Source: Cloeon dipterum (lineage: Eukaryota; Arthropoda; Insecta; Ephemeroptera; Baetidae). From it: a stretch of 64,000 nucleotides of DNA. The stretch's first letter is position 1. Each line of letters opens with the position of its first letter. Both the position numbers and the translations under genes were made by a program. Below are positions 33,542-47,100 of the stretch, piece by piece. The stretch is from contig NC_088790.1 in assembly GCF_949628265.1 (NCBI RefSeq), positions 21,208,545-21,272,544 of the forward strand, written 5' to 3'. A model generated the notes under the pieces. The model was not told the origin of the DNA, did not search any database, and was given only the letters and a program-made list of their open reading frames with translations.

Positions 33542-36500
33542 GCTGGAATATCATCAGAAATTGTAAATCATCTGCAGATGTACTGAAATAAAATAGTTTT
33601 TCATTGTCTCTGTAAATTATGAAAAAAATCTAATACAAGAAAAATACTGGATAAATAAATATGATACTGAAAACTATTTTTTGCTAACAGAAACTACTTT
33701 CTCACCGCCCCGGCATTGGAGCGATTCTGGGAACGAAAATAAAAAGCCAAAAATTATCCATCCTTGATGGCAGTGCGAGCGGAAAATCATATATAATATT
33801 TAACAACGAGCATCAGCTGAGTCACGACGGCGCGGCGGCGTTTGGAGGTTGTGTACGCGAATATCGGCGAGAGCACCTTCGGATGGATGGCCGGAGAGAG
33901 AAACAAAACTCGCGGCTTGCTCGTCGAGCTGGAATACGAGCGATCGAGGGAGGTCACTCGCGCTGAGCTGGTAACGCACAGGTGTTATCCTTGCGGGCAT
34001 TGTGACTGAACAATCAGCCTGCATCGCACCTGCTCAGACAAGAAGGACGCGACCGACGCGACGCACAAATAATGTAATGTGCAGCGGATGGAATTCTCAC
34101 CTTCGCTTCGTGCCAGAGATAAGGGCGCACGAATCAAGGAATGCTCTCTCGGAAATTTCGTCTGACACACCGAGCTGCAATCACGGCTGGCCAGATGTCG
34201 GAATGAGTCTGTTTTTTCTTTCTCTTTTTTTTACTGAGTGAGTTCTCCTTGAAACATCACCAGGATTTTCCAAGCCATGACACGTGCAGGAAAAATAGAG
34301 AACTTGATTTGCAGACTTTGAGTCAATCGACTTCTTTAAAGCACTTCCTAAAACCTGAAAACAAATATCTATACCAGCTCTCTCACTTGGGAGAGCATTT
34401 TAATTAAGTTGTATTATTTTAACGGAGTCTTCGGCATGGAAAACTGAATTTTTAGTCCAAGTTTGATTTATTTGAGTTTCAAAGCCATTCCAGGTTGAAG
34501 GAATAAATACAACATTTGCATATTGATTTATTCCAAGAGGCAAGCTTGGATTTACCCAAGGTAATGAGAATGAGTTTAAAGTATAATTAGATTAAACTAA
34601 CAGTAGAGAGGAAATACACACATCCTTATGTATACAATATACAAACGTTGTAACACGTTTAAGTCGTGTTAGTGAACTCATTCCTTATTTGAGATAAATC
34701 AATTAACAAGCGACTTCCTACAGAGAGCTAGAGCATTTTGCCGTCAGGAAGGAAATTCGATCGCCGATAAATCATGACGAAAACAAAAAGCCAGCCTCAC
34801 CACGTGCATAATGAGCAAGTAAACAGCTCAGTTTTGACGCGGTCTGGTGGTTTTTCATAGATCGTTGCTCCATAATTGCGAGAGCAGCATTGCACGCGGA
34901 TTTCCATTCACGACCGCCGTAGCACAATGAAAAACATTCACTTCTCGTAATAAATTACACGTTTGGAAGAGAAAAAGGTTACGTCGATCTGGAAAGAGAA
35001 ACTGTGACAGCATGGAATTCAATTCTGCAAATCATTCTAAAATATTCTTTGCTTAGGGATTCAGCAATTTTTCCTTCGGGCTTGATCTAAGTATTTAAAT
35101 AGTGAGAATTATTTAGGACCTATACGAAATAAATTTGTCTCCACTGTGGCGCCTTCTCGCCACTACTGTCCTACTTCTTCGCATTTAACCTGTATCGCCA
35201 GGTGGCAGTACAAAGGTGTGCGACAATCAATGCACCCTTACTGCACCTTCTCCCCCACTGCACCAAGTCTCGCACGACAGCAGTCGCAACACAATATTCT
35301 CTCTCCGGCTAGGATGAGTTTTCGTGCGAGGATGTTCTAAAAACTTTGATCTCGAATTAATAAGACCCGCACTACGGGGTAAACTGTAATAATTATTTGT
35401 ATTTCGAAAGTGATATTTTAATTGTTATAATTGTTTTATTGAATTGTGAGTTTTAATTATTAATGTAATTTCACAGTCCTGATCTTGGTCTTGATCTTAA
35501 TTACTCAAAACCACGAGACATGAATAAAAGACGAATTACTACAATGAAGAATACGCATTTCTGTCACGGCTTCCAGTAACCCACACCGCACTTTCTCTCA
35601 ACCAAAAAAAACTTGTTCTAAACAAAATGATTGGGATTTCTTTTTAATGCAAGTATTTGAAGTTTTTAAAATATTTCTTCAACAAGTTTAAAGCTCCCCG
35701 TCCTTTTCACCGAGATGTTTAAATTTTACTCTCGAGCCAACAACCACACAAAGGAATCAGTCAATTAGCAAACAAATTGCGTCGCAGAAAATCTTGGTCA
35801 ATGCGTAATTGATCGAACATATTATAGGTGGTCTGGCTGCGATCCAAATATTTACTTCCTCTTTGGTTCGCTTTTGGTAGGTCGGCGGCCAGGTAATTCA
35901 ATCAGAATCGGAGAGGCAATAAGAGGAGGGAAAAGCATCACCGTGTAATGAAAAGCTGGCGGGAATGCATTCACGTTACGCAGCCGTGCACGCATTTCTC
36001 ATTTTGAATGCAAACACACAATCCACCTGACAATACAACAGAGTTTTTGATACCGCAGAGGTAAATTTCCCCTCCAACGGGTCGTGGAATTTATTAAAAC
36101 GCAACAAACAGCTTACAAATTGTTAAGTGTCATATTACAAATAAAATTAAATAGAGTGTGGGAAAGTTGTATCTCCATTTATGCGTTTTTTTAGAAATTA
36201 AAAACCTAAATTTTGATAGAAAGGTAAAAAACATGTGGGGTGATTCACAGGGAGATTCGAGTTGTGAGATTGTCAATTTCGTTGCTCGATTTCAGGCGCA
36301 CATTTTCAACGGCGCTGGTTCTAAATCCACTGCAGCTAATGCTATGCTGTCATGAATTTTGAGTTTTGTTGTAGAGGTAAAGAACTGCTGACATGGCCAA
36401 AAAAGCTGCTGTACAGCACAAGAGCGTGTGATTTTAATTACTCTTTTAAAATGTTTCAATTTAATCTATGCATTGTTAGCTTGTGGGAGTAGACAGCCGC

Positions 36501-36819
36501 ATTGTCAAATCATTTTAAATTAAAAAGCTTTTCATTTCAAAACCAATATCTTAGTAGATATTGAAATATTTGGAATTGATACATTCTTTAAAAGTCAATA
36601 TTAATTCAAAATGGATATTTGCAATTAATTAAGAAATTTTATAAATGGGTTTTCATAATTTAAATATAAACTGTCTAAAATTTTATTTTCAAATTTTAAA
36701 AGGCCCTGCAGTGTTTTGTTTTTGTTTAGTTCATGAATTCATTTCCACGACTCTGAGCGGAACACACCACACCTGTTTCTTGAAAATCATCTCGTCGTGA
36801 CACGGGTTGTGAGTTAGTC

Positions 36820-37015
36820 AAGAAGAGCGAACGAGCGAGCGAGTGAGTGTGCATGTGCACGGCGCACACAAATGAAATTTTTTCTTGTTGCACACCTGGA
36901 CAGATTTATAGGAGCGTGAGAAATAAAATGAATTCATATAAGAAGAGCCCGGCTGGCCTGGCCTCACTCAGCTGCAGAGTGCGAGCGAGAGAGAACGAGA
37001 GAGAGAGATAAGCAG
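36820..37015. promoter_or_regulatory. GAGA/GCGAGC-rich block
   Basis: It contains several GAGCGAGCGAG runs (36826-36846) and GAGAGAACGAGAGAGAGAG (36985-37010) within less ordered DNA. Such clusters are typical of GAGA-factor-bound promoters or Polycomb response elements in flies. There is no coding frame and no direct evidence of function. Confidence 0.3.
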
Positions 37016-40000
37016 CGAGCGCTGGAATTCCTTAGGAAATAACGAGAAGAGGCACGCCGGTAATGAGAACATGTCAGCAGTGCGAACCCACTCAATCCAA
37101 GGGTATTTGCGCGCTTTTCCCACAAAGTTGCGTAATCCACGCCCGCCTCGCATCTCACCAGAGAAAGTGAATATTTTGCAGATTTCAAATCACGCCGACG
37201 ATCTTCAAACTAGACTGTGAGAAAGAATTTCTGCGCATTTGGTTCATGCATTGAATTACCTATGACGAAACCGATTTCATAAAATATATAAATTTTCCAA
37301 GTAATAGACATTGAAAGGCCATTCTTCTCAGAGAGGATAAAGAAAAATTAAAATTCGCAGAGTGTGCAAATAATGATAATCATAAATTGCAAACAGAGAT
37401 AAAAAAGCGAGTTTTGGGGTGATGCGCTCATTGAAATGAATGCTAGTTTTAAGTCTTGTTCGATATAAAAATCTGCGAACTGACTTTTAATATTCTAATT
37501 TTACGGGTATTTAGCTGAGCTTAATTTGGATTTATTTTAAAATCTCTATCCCCAGCTCTTCATTTTCAAAAATTACGTGCTCTCTGCGTTACGTTAGCCT
37601 AACATGATCAAATGCGCAAAAGTATTTTAAAAAGTTGCGTTTGGGATCAACACTCGAGGGGAAAACATTAAAAAAATGGCCATGTCTGATTTGACAGTCA
37701 ATATTTACTTTGGTGTTCGTTTGATAAGGCTTTTGAGTCCTAATAAGCGCACCCTACTTTCATAATTTAAATTTAAAAAATAATAATAATAATACACAAT
37801 AAGCATAAAACAAGAATAAATATTAATTACTTCTTTTGCTTAACATTTTAAACTATACTCAATCCACGTTCTTTCAGGAATGATTTTTTAACATGTTGTA
37901 ATTTTTTTATTAAAAAAATTATGTGTTGTATTTTTTAATGACTAAGCAATTAGAGGAGACCCTTTAAATCAGGGATATTAGATTCATCCACTGGCCGAAT
38001 CGAAAAAAGCAATGCGATCATTGTTTACTCCAGTACACCCTTTTTTATAGTCATTAAAATTGCCATCATTCCACCAACTACTGAATTTCAAACTGCAAGC
38101 ATGTTTTTTAATTAAAAAAATCCATTTGTGACAAATATAGTGGCACTCTCAATCTTACCCTCTCTGTTTCTATTTTCGAGACGATCTTTCAATATTTATT
38201 AACTTCCATGAGTGCAGTGCTCTATTCGATCAGCCGCCGAGTCCTCTCGCAGCGTCCAACGCAAACAAATAATAAATTCGAAACTCTGTTTGGCACGCAT
38301 ATAAAAAGGGAGACGGCTTGCAGTTGAATAATACACATGCACACTTGAGCAAATAAATTCTCTCCGCTATGTGGGAACAGCCCTAGATCCGCCGCTTATG
38401 AATGAGAGAGAGAGAGAAAGAGAGAGAGAGAATCAACACTGTCGGTTATAATTAAATTATTTTGTAAGCAAACAGCTCGATATCGCATTGGAAGCCCTGT
38501 ATCCGTGTGTTTGCTGCATTGATGCTTATAATGAGCCAGAGAGGGATCGAACACTTCATATATATCCTACTTCCAGACAGAAATGAAGGGACAAGAGGGG
38601 ATGGTTGGGATTTTTGCGATGATGAAAAAGTTTTCATTGTCCTATACTTTCAAACGCGTATGCTAAAAAACCTTTTTGCTAAATCAAGTTACACTGGCTG
38701 AAATTAAATTTATTCCGGGACAAACACTTTTAATCAAATCTCAGTCGTCCCCCAAAAAGTCCTAATTCGTTATTTGTTTGCCATTCGAAATGTTAGTGCG
38801 AAGGAAAATCAAATTAGACTTTGTGGGAACATCTGCGCGCCCTTCTGCCGCCGAGAGAAGGAAAAGCGGCAGCCCTCCTTTTAATAAAACGGCAGCATGG
38901 CCTCCGTTTCATTAGCCAGATTGCTTTCTTCTAATAAAATACCTTTTAGATTTGTCACCATGTCGATTAATAAATGCCAGGCGGGCCGACGCAATAAAAG
39001 CTGCATCTATCATCTGCATGCCCGCGTTTAATCTCTGGTTGTAATCATCATTATTGTGCAGCACGCGTAAGCCGCTCATCCTGCAACAATGCAGTCGAGT
39101 AGTCACATGCTCTCCCGTATATTATTATGTGCCGACGAGCTGGTGTCTTCAACCCTCGACCAACCCTAGAGGAACTACACCAGGCATCAGAATAAGCAGG
39201 ATGAAAAATGCTAAAACACTTTAATATATCACAAAAAGCACTAATAAATTCAAGAAAATTTATGGCAAATGGATATACATATTATTTTTTCGCTATGTAC
39301 TTGTTAAATATTTAAGGTAATAACTATTTTTGAATGTGTCTAAATTGAAGCTTTTTAATTTAAGAAACAAAAAAATAAAAACCCAACATTTTTTATTTCT
39401 TTGTTAGTTCCGTTAATTCAGAGCCAAATTTTCGAATGAAACAATTAAAATCCACCTCTCAACTTATTGGAACAAAATTCACTTCTAGTTTATCAAAATT
39501 AAACTAAAATAAAATAAATCTAAGCCTTTATATTTTTTATTTTCAATTCTACCAGCGTGAAATGTGCAGAAAAGTCGAATTTCTCCACTCCACGCAGTCA
39601 TCCGCGGGCCCGGGGGTTTGTATATATGATTGTGCGGGGGAGGGAGTGTGCACTGCACCCCTCATCAGTGCATGACTAAAAACAGCAATATCTTTCCACC
39701 CTCTGGTGAATTCGGAGAGTATGAAAAGGGTGTCGCCTTGTCTCATGAATATTAGAGCTGATATTGGCCCGTTGGGTGGGGTGCCGCTTGCCAGGGGTGT
39801 GTCGGCCCCAAAGTGTACCGAGAGCTCTGAGCCATTACGTCTGTCAGTATGGGATTTCGAGTGCGGAGATGAAGACGTGCGTTATATTGTATACACATTG
39901 TGTGCAGTAATATACCGGCCGCGCCCGAAACTCATTCCGTCTGGCTTTCTGCCTCAATTGCTCGCGCGTCTGTCGCTTTTGCGGCTTGGTCAGGGACTGG

Positions 40001-41100
40001 TGGGCCCGTGGAAGTCAGACTTTTGCTTAAAAACGTCGATGGTCTCGTGGGCCGTCTCGATCCATTTGTCAGCCAGCATGCCTTTGGTGATGTTCCGTCT
40101 GTTGTGCTCCACTATTGTGTCAATTTTCGACAAAAGTCAGAATATTCTCCGGGGAATAAAAGAGACCACAGGAATTCCTGAATTCAGCCAGACGATTTTA
40201 GCGCGAAATTCCGGAAAAGTGCTAAAGATAAACACTGTCCTAGATTTTCGATATATTTCATGTTTCGAAAACAAGTTCACTTTAATGATAAAAAGTTTTT
40301 CAAAATTTACAACTCTTTTCCTTTCACATTTTCTGTTTTTCAGTTGTAATTTAAATGTTTTGGTCTCATTGATTATTAATTTATTCTGACAGCTCAGTTT
40401 CTCGTCAAATGGTGGAAAAGATTAATGTCTTACTCAATTACGTTTTGATTTTTTGCTGCCGAATTACATCATACACTTACAAACTGTTTCAAATTTTGAC
40501 TGTTAAATCTAACAAAAATATTTTTCTACTTTTTATTTTGTTGCAAAATGATGGTTTAATGAATTTTTAAACGCCATAAAGAACCACTAAAATGAATATA
40601 ACCTTTTTAAATTGTCAAAGGTTCGTAAGTACCTTCTAAAAATACAATTAAACTATTGGAAACTGTCTTTAAGCCATCTGTTTTTCATAAAAATTTAAAT
40701 GTTAGATTTAAATTGAACAATCGTATTGGATTTTTAGGACGGATGCAGTTTTGCAGCTCCAATGTTGAAATCGAATTGAGTGAGCGTCGAACGAAATGCA
40801 CACCCTCCTAAAAAGACGTCGGCAGGACACAAAATTCAAATCGTAAATTGAAAGGCGGATTGCTCCGTGGAGATGCTAGCGAAGCAATAACGCAATTCCA
40901 CCATTTCCCCATATTTCTATTGGAAAGTGAAAAAGCTATGGATTCGCGTCATGCACTTTACGCATCAATTTTTGATGAGATAATGCTTCTTTCCTGTGGG
41001 CTTGTTCTCTCGGGAATCACCCTGAGAGAGTTCCCAGCAGCGTGCGAAATTTTTCACAGAAGCGAACAAGGAAAATGAAGAAATCAGAATGAATGACGCG

Positions 41101-44100
41101 AAAATGCACCCGTGAATGACAGTATAACAGTATAGCAGTCGCGGCTGACGGAGAGAGCGAGCGAGTTTGCAGCTCGCTCGGTCCACGAGCACTTGACTTA
41201 TTGATCCTGTAGCTAGGCAACCGCGCGGCAAGCACAACGAACATGGCGAGCAGGTTGCCTACCGAGAGCGGCGACTGGCTGAGAGGCTCGCCTTTCGCTG
41301 ATTGCGGAACGATAACGTCGGTGAAGATGGAATTTCACGCAAGAACAGTTTCAATTTTCCCAATACAAGGAAAACGAGTTTTTGTGTTTGCCCACCTCTC
41401 CTTTATTTTGAGCCTGCTTAAAGAGAAATTTTTATCGTTGTTAAAATTGTTTTTGTTAAGCATGGAGCAATTTTTTCTTAATTTTAACGCACGTTTGGTT
41501 CGTTCCGAGAAGAAGAGGCTTTTATCTAACTAATGAGATGGTTTAATATGGGTTTTTATGGGAATGTATTGCGTATTACCTGGTTGCAGCTGAACAGGAC
41601 CAACTGGCAATTCTTCGGGATTGGCTGGAATTGTTTTGTGTTTTCATTGATTGTTTAATTTAAAAATATTGTGTTTTTGCTTTAGAGAGAATTAATATGT
41701 GGCTTTTAAGTTTCAAATTATATTTATAATTAATTCTTGTTTTTATTGAAAGGTTTCAAACCCTTCATTCGTTTTCCTCAGATTTTATTTATAAAATACT
41801 AACTGTGCATGAATTCGAGTCAAATTAATGTTAAAACTGTTTCAAATTCATTCAATAAATACCATTTTTAACTCATGATTTTATAATGCAATGGAAAGTT
41901 TAAAAATCATCGAAATTGTGAACAAAGAATTTTATTTCTTCGACCGAACTTTTCAAGCTGGACAGACAATTCAAAATTATTGCTTACTATACACCGCGTG
42001 TAGCAGCCTTTATATGCAAATTAAATCAAGGCATGTTGCGTGACGGAAAACTCAAGTAGGGGGCGGAACAGTTACGTGCTGCGTATTAGATTTTTAAAAT
42101 GCAGGTTCGAGCAGTAAATAATTTCAACAGCGGCACGAGTGTAATGTTTCACTATAACTCCAATTCAAAATATCAAAAATTTCTTATAAAAATGTCGTAC
42201 CATACATCACTAAGCAATCACTATTGCAGTTTTTGGATTGATGTGCATCAAATTTTTAAAAACATAACGGAATATTTGAATTGACGAGGAAGAAAAAAAA
42301 TCACTACTTTATTTTCACCCTTCTCCTTCATCGTAGATGCGGTTTTATAAAGCCTTCTGTTTTCAAACAGTATTTGGCGTAAAATAATCGGTTTGATTGG
42401 CTTCTCACACTTTGATGATTTAGACAGTTTTAGTTATTAAACAGTTTTAGGCTAATTAATTGGTCAAATATGACGAATAAAATGGTAGATTTTGTAGAAA
42501 ATTAACTAATAAATTTTGTAATTATTTAAAGAACCTCTATTTTCTTTACGATCGTAAAAGACGCTGTTTAAAAAAATATCAGGCCTAAAAATGAAGACAA
42601 TACCCTATAAATCTTTTGAATTTTAGATTTAATTTTTGTTACATATTCACTATTCTAACTTTTGAACTAATCCAGTACGATTGAGAGAGTGCGTGAAGCG
42701 CGAATAAAGTTAGTAACACAATAACAATTATTAGCAACCACAAGCACGACTTCAAAAAGATTTTAATGGTGTTCGAAAATTTTTTTAAAGCATTTTAAGC
42801 ATTAAGTTCAAATGATTTAAAAAAAGCAATTTTAATAAGGAAAAAAGAACAGTTTACATTTTTTGGCTCTTAGTTTCTATTAGAATACACAATATATTTT
42901 ATTCTTTAAAATCGGGTCTCAGGCTTGAGAGCAAAATTTCAGACACATACTAACAACTATTATTATGTTTCCCTCGTGAAACTTGATCCGCGTGTTTGCG
43001 AAAAGATCGATGGCTATACCCTTGCAAATATGCATTTGATCGATCACGCGGGCAAAAAGCCTGTTTACTCGGTATAATCCACCGCAGCCGCACCGAAAGC
43101 ATAACTTCCAGGGGAACAGAACAGACCGTGGGGCTAAAAGCTAAAAGAGCTTTGGTAGTGCAGCGCGCGCAATCAGGAAGCTTGAGTCATCGCGCTGCGT
43201 AAGTGCAGGGCCAAAATGAATTCTCCGGATATATGCTGCTGACTTCGCCATCCCCACGGACACGTGGCCGCGACCGGAGTGCACCCCCTTGGAAAAAAAC
43301 ACGTGCACGAATGTGTACATTTATTCATGCTGCTGGCTGCTCTAATAATAAGACCATCTGTATGATGTGTGTCTCTTCTTTCTTTCTTTGCCGCTGCTGT
43401 GCGAAGGGGATGCGCTCTCGCGTTTGCTATTAAAAGCCCCGCGGCGGCCGCTCTTTTTCACTCTGTGCGTGCGTATGTATTGCATTCCACGCCGAGGCCG
43501 CGCTGCAACCAATTTTGGAACACGTGGATTTCACAAATGCACCGCTGCGCTTTGTGCTAAGCGTTTGCTTTGAATATATTTTGCCCAGGTGCACCGAAAA
43601 GCTTGCTCCTTTTGTGCTGCAAGCTGTTTTGCTCATATCGGCGTTTTTTAAAAATAAACTTCTGCATTACAAAATTCTATTTGCCATACTGACTAAAAGT
43701 GGAGAGTAGAATTAGAGGGATTAAAGGGAGGAGATAATAGAAGAGGGCTTAGAAATGTTTATTGCGTCTTTGCGTTTTGTTGCTGAGAGACCAAGAGATG
43801 GCGGAGATTTTCGCATTTATTCAAATACCCCGCATAGTACATGAGACAAACTTGTTTAAAGTGTCACTGATTAAATCGTACATAAGTTTACGAGGAATTT
43901 ATTTCTTATTGTTAGCGTCATTTTTTTTCATAACTTACGTGCGATAGATTCATGTTCCTTCCACACTGCCAGAAAGGGCACAGACCAACAAAACTAAATC
44001 TTGGTCAGACCAAAAAATATAGCTAACAGTAGTTAATGTCTAGTTTACTATTGTTTCAAAAACAAGCAAGTTTCCCACTAAACAAGAAAATCATCAATTT

Positions 44101-47100
44101 TTGTCATCCCCGCAAAATGAAAATTAATCTCGTTTTTTGTGCGTCAGGTGAATGAAGTCAATAAATTTAGCACAAAAAAAAAATAAAAGGAAATAGTCCA
44201 AGAAATGGCGACAGAGCTTGCAATGTATAGCAAAAACGTGTTGTTGCGTTTTATGAATTGAAGCTAAAATTCTAAATGATATTTTTTGATCAAAATAAAC
44301 CAAGAGCAGACGATTTCTGTCCTGTCCCTGTCAATCCTCTATTACCACGAATAACGCTGTTATCTTATCAAGGTTTAATTATTCATGGAATTTTTCTCTA
44401 AATCAGTCCATTAAGAAATTTTAATGTAGCGTGAACATTTTTTGTTCAGCGTAGAGTGAAAATGAACGTACTAACTCAAAGAATAAGCGCGAAAAGAGTG
44501 GCTCTATTAGATTGACGCTATGTATGAAATGTAAATATTAAATTTATTATATTAAATGTAAAATAATTTTAATTATAGATAATAAAAACGCTCTAAATTA
44601 GATATGCCGTGACCTTCAGACTTCTGAATTTATTCTGATCATAAAGGGAACATCAAATGAGCATAAAGAAATAATTTTAAGCTATTTGAACCACTCTTAA
44701 AATTGACTAAACCCTACTACTGCAAAACCCGTTTAAAAACAATTTAAAACCGCTCTAAATTAGCTCATTCTCCAGTTTGAATCTATTTTTTCTTGGTTCC
44801 ATTGCAATTTGATTTAAAAAATGTTTCCTATCTGGACATCCTAGCGATCCTCAAGATTGTTATGAAATAATTTCCACTCTATAGAAAAATTTCTCTTTCT
44901 AGAAAAATAAAACGTATAGCTTGTACTTGGTGCTGTCAAAGAGCTGTTAAATTCATTCATCTCTCGAAGTTACTTTATGTTTGCGAGCAATTTGCAAATG
45001 AATGCTCACGACATGAGTAACAGAAGAGTAGCTGACTTTGAACACGAGAAAAAAATGTTTATTATGAAAACTGTACAGCTCAATATTTTAAATTAATGCC
45101 ACACTCATGCAAATACCAAAAAAAAACTAATTTACTGTTTTGTAAAGACTGAGAAATAAAATAATGTCCTTCTGCCTCTTGAGTAACATCGGAGGTAATA
45201 AAAGCGCCATAAAGCAAACACAAATTTTGTCGAGTTTGTACACTGCTGGAAAAAATATAAACAACAGAAACATTTCATTTATCATACTGCTTAAACATAT
45301 GAAAGTTATAAAAAATGTATTCTCTCCCAGCACAATCACACTAATTAAAGAGCCGTTTTCATCAGACCACGTGCTCGAAATTCAAATGAAAAAGCAACCT
45401 ATCATTAAAAACGTGATCCCTTCGTTAGCGAGACGAAATGAAATGGCAAACGGAGAGTGCGTCGCGCGACTTTCATCCCCGAAATTGCCGCCGAGCACGT
45501 GCCGAAGTCGGGGGAGGCGAGGCGAGACGCCGTCGGGACACGTGCAGTGCCAAGCCGATCCATGTATGTCGTACTTTGTCTCCCGGACGACTGCATAATT
45601 AACTAATTTGATCCCGCACGCTGCATGCGAGTCGATGTCTGTCTGGCCCGTGCTGTCGATTTTTCCAAGCTTGGTGAAACCCCCAGAGGAATAGAAGATT
45701 TTGCTTCCAATTAGTTGGACAAACTTTTGCAAGCAAAGCAAACAGGGAATCGTGGGAAAAGGAGCTCGCGTGGGATGGGAACGTCGACTAGAGATAGGCT
45801 GTATTTAAAATTCGTTTCCTGCTGAGCAGTGTCAAATTTATTTAAAACAAGGAAACTATCAACCCGCGGGAAAAAAATTGTTCGAACTTGACCCCTTCAT
45901 TTTAATATAAACATCATATATCCCATTATATTTATGGGGATTTTGTATAAACTTACGAATCAAATTACTGTATTTTGCAACGAAAATAAATAAATAAGAT
46001 AAATTGTTAGAAGCAGGAAAAATATTAGTGAAAGAAAATTAGGATAGCAATTGCAATTATAATTATTACATCACCAATTCGATTAGTTAGAGTAGTAATC
46101 ATACCTGCATTACAGGATTTAACATTTTGATATTAAATTACTAAACAATAAGATATTTAACCTAAACCATCCAACCAATTAAGATACTAATTAAGTTTGG
46201 TCTTAAAATTAACGAAATTAACGATATTTTTGATAAAACAAACATGAATAACAGCCAAATAAAACGGCTAAGGTTGCGGTCACCTGCTATATAATCCTTT
46301 CTAAATTAAAGAATGCTGCTAGCAATAACACCACGCCTATAAACATTATAGATATGTAATCAATAATAACAATATAAGTTTATGACACAAACATTATTTA
46401 TACCAATATTTGAAAAGTGCGACCACTCGAGGTTGTTTTCATGTTGAATATAATTAAAACCAGGCTTCATCCTCGTTGTCAAATTAAAGAGAAATTCGTC
46501 TTCTTTACCACCTGTGAGATGTGCGTGTTATTTAACAAAGGGGTGGCTTAGAATTTGTTACATTTGGTCTTTGGAGCTTGCCTCAAGTGCCTCATGAATA
46601 GGTGGGTGTTTTTTTAAAAATTGTATGGAATTTATATGATTTTAGATGTGACATTATTGTATTGTTTGTTATTTGATTGTAATTGTAACTCATGATTAGG
46701 ACGTACTTGGTGACGTCGAAACTGGTCGAGAAATAAAGAAGACGAATTTCTCTTTAATTTGACAACGAGGATGAAGCCTGGTTTTAATTATATTCAACAT
46801 TATTTATACCTTTCAACAAATTTTTGCGATATTATTTGGCCGATAGACTATTTTTTGTGTGTTCAATCATTATGAAAATATCGATTGTGCGTGATACATG
46901 CAGTTTATATCTGTTGAAACCTCATTTGAATCATTTCAAAGCTACCTTATATACAGTTAAACGATTAAAATGACAAATTATTTATTGAAATAGGAAAATC
47001 TCATATTTTATTCTGGGGACGCAAATTAGCAAATTAGTATGAAATATTTATTCAATTTTAATTCTTTATCTAGAAATTATGTCACGCACTCCCGCAGCCA

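Larger units (their letters stand above)
32481..41100. other. Long non-coding stretch downstream of emc
   Basis: No recognisable coding sequence. Contents: the 132-bp tandem duplication at 33285-33541, a CTCF-like CCAGGTGGCAG near 35200, a GAGA-rich block at 36820-37015, a TATAAAAAG box at 38300 with no coding frame after it, and a (GA)n run at 38404-38431. The 227-codon frame at 39706 has a GTG start and low complexity, and is not accepted. Confidence 0.5.

Noticed and set aside
38296..38330. TATAAAAAG box as a gene promoter
   Set aside because: No initiator at the right distance and no coding frame downstream, so it was mentioned only in the region description.
39706..40389. 227-codon open frame
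   Set aside because: It starts at GTG, has no domain, and drifts into AT-rich low-complexity residues; not supported as a gene.
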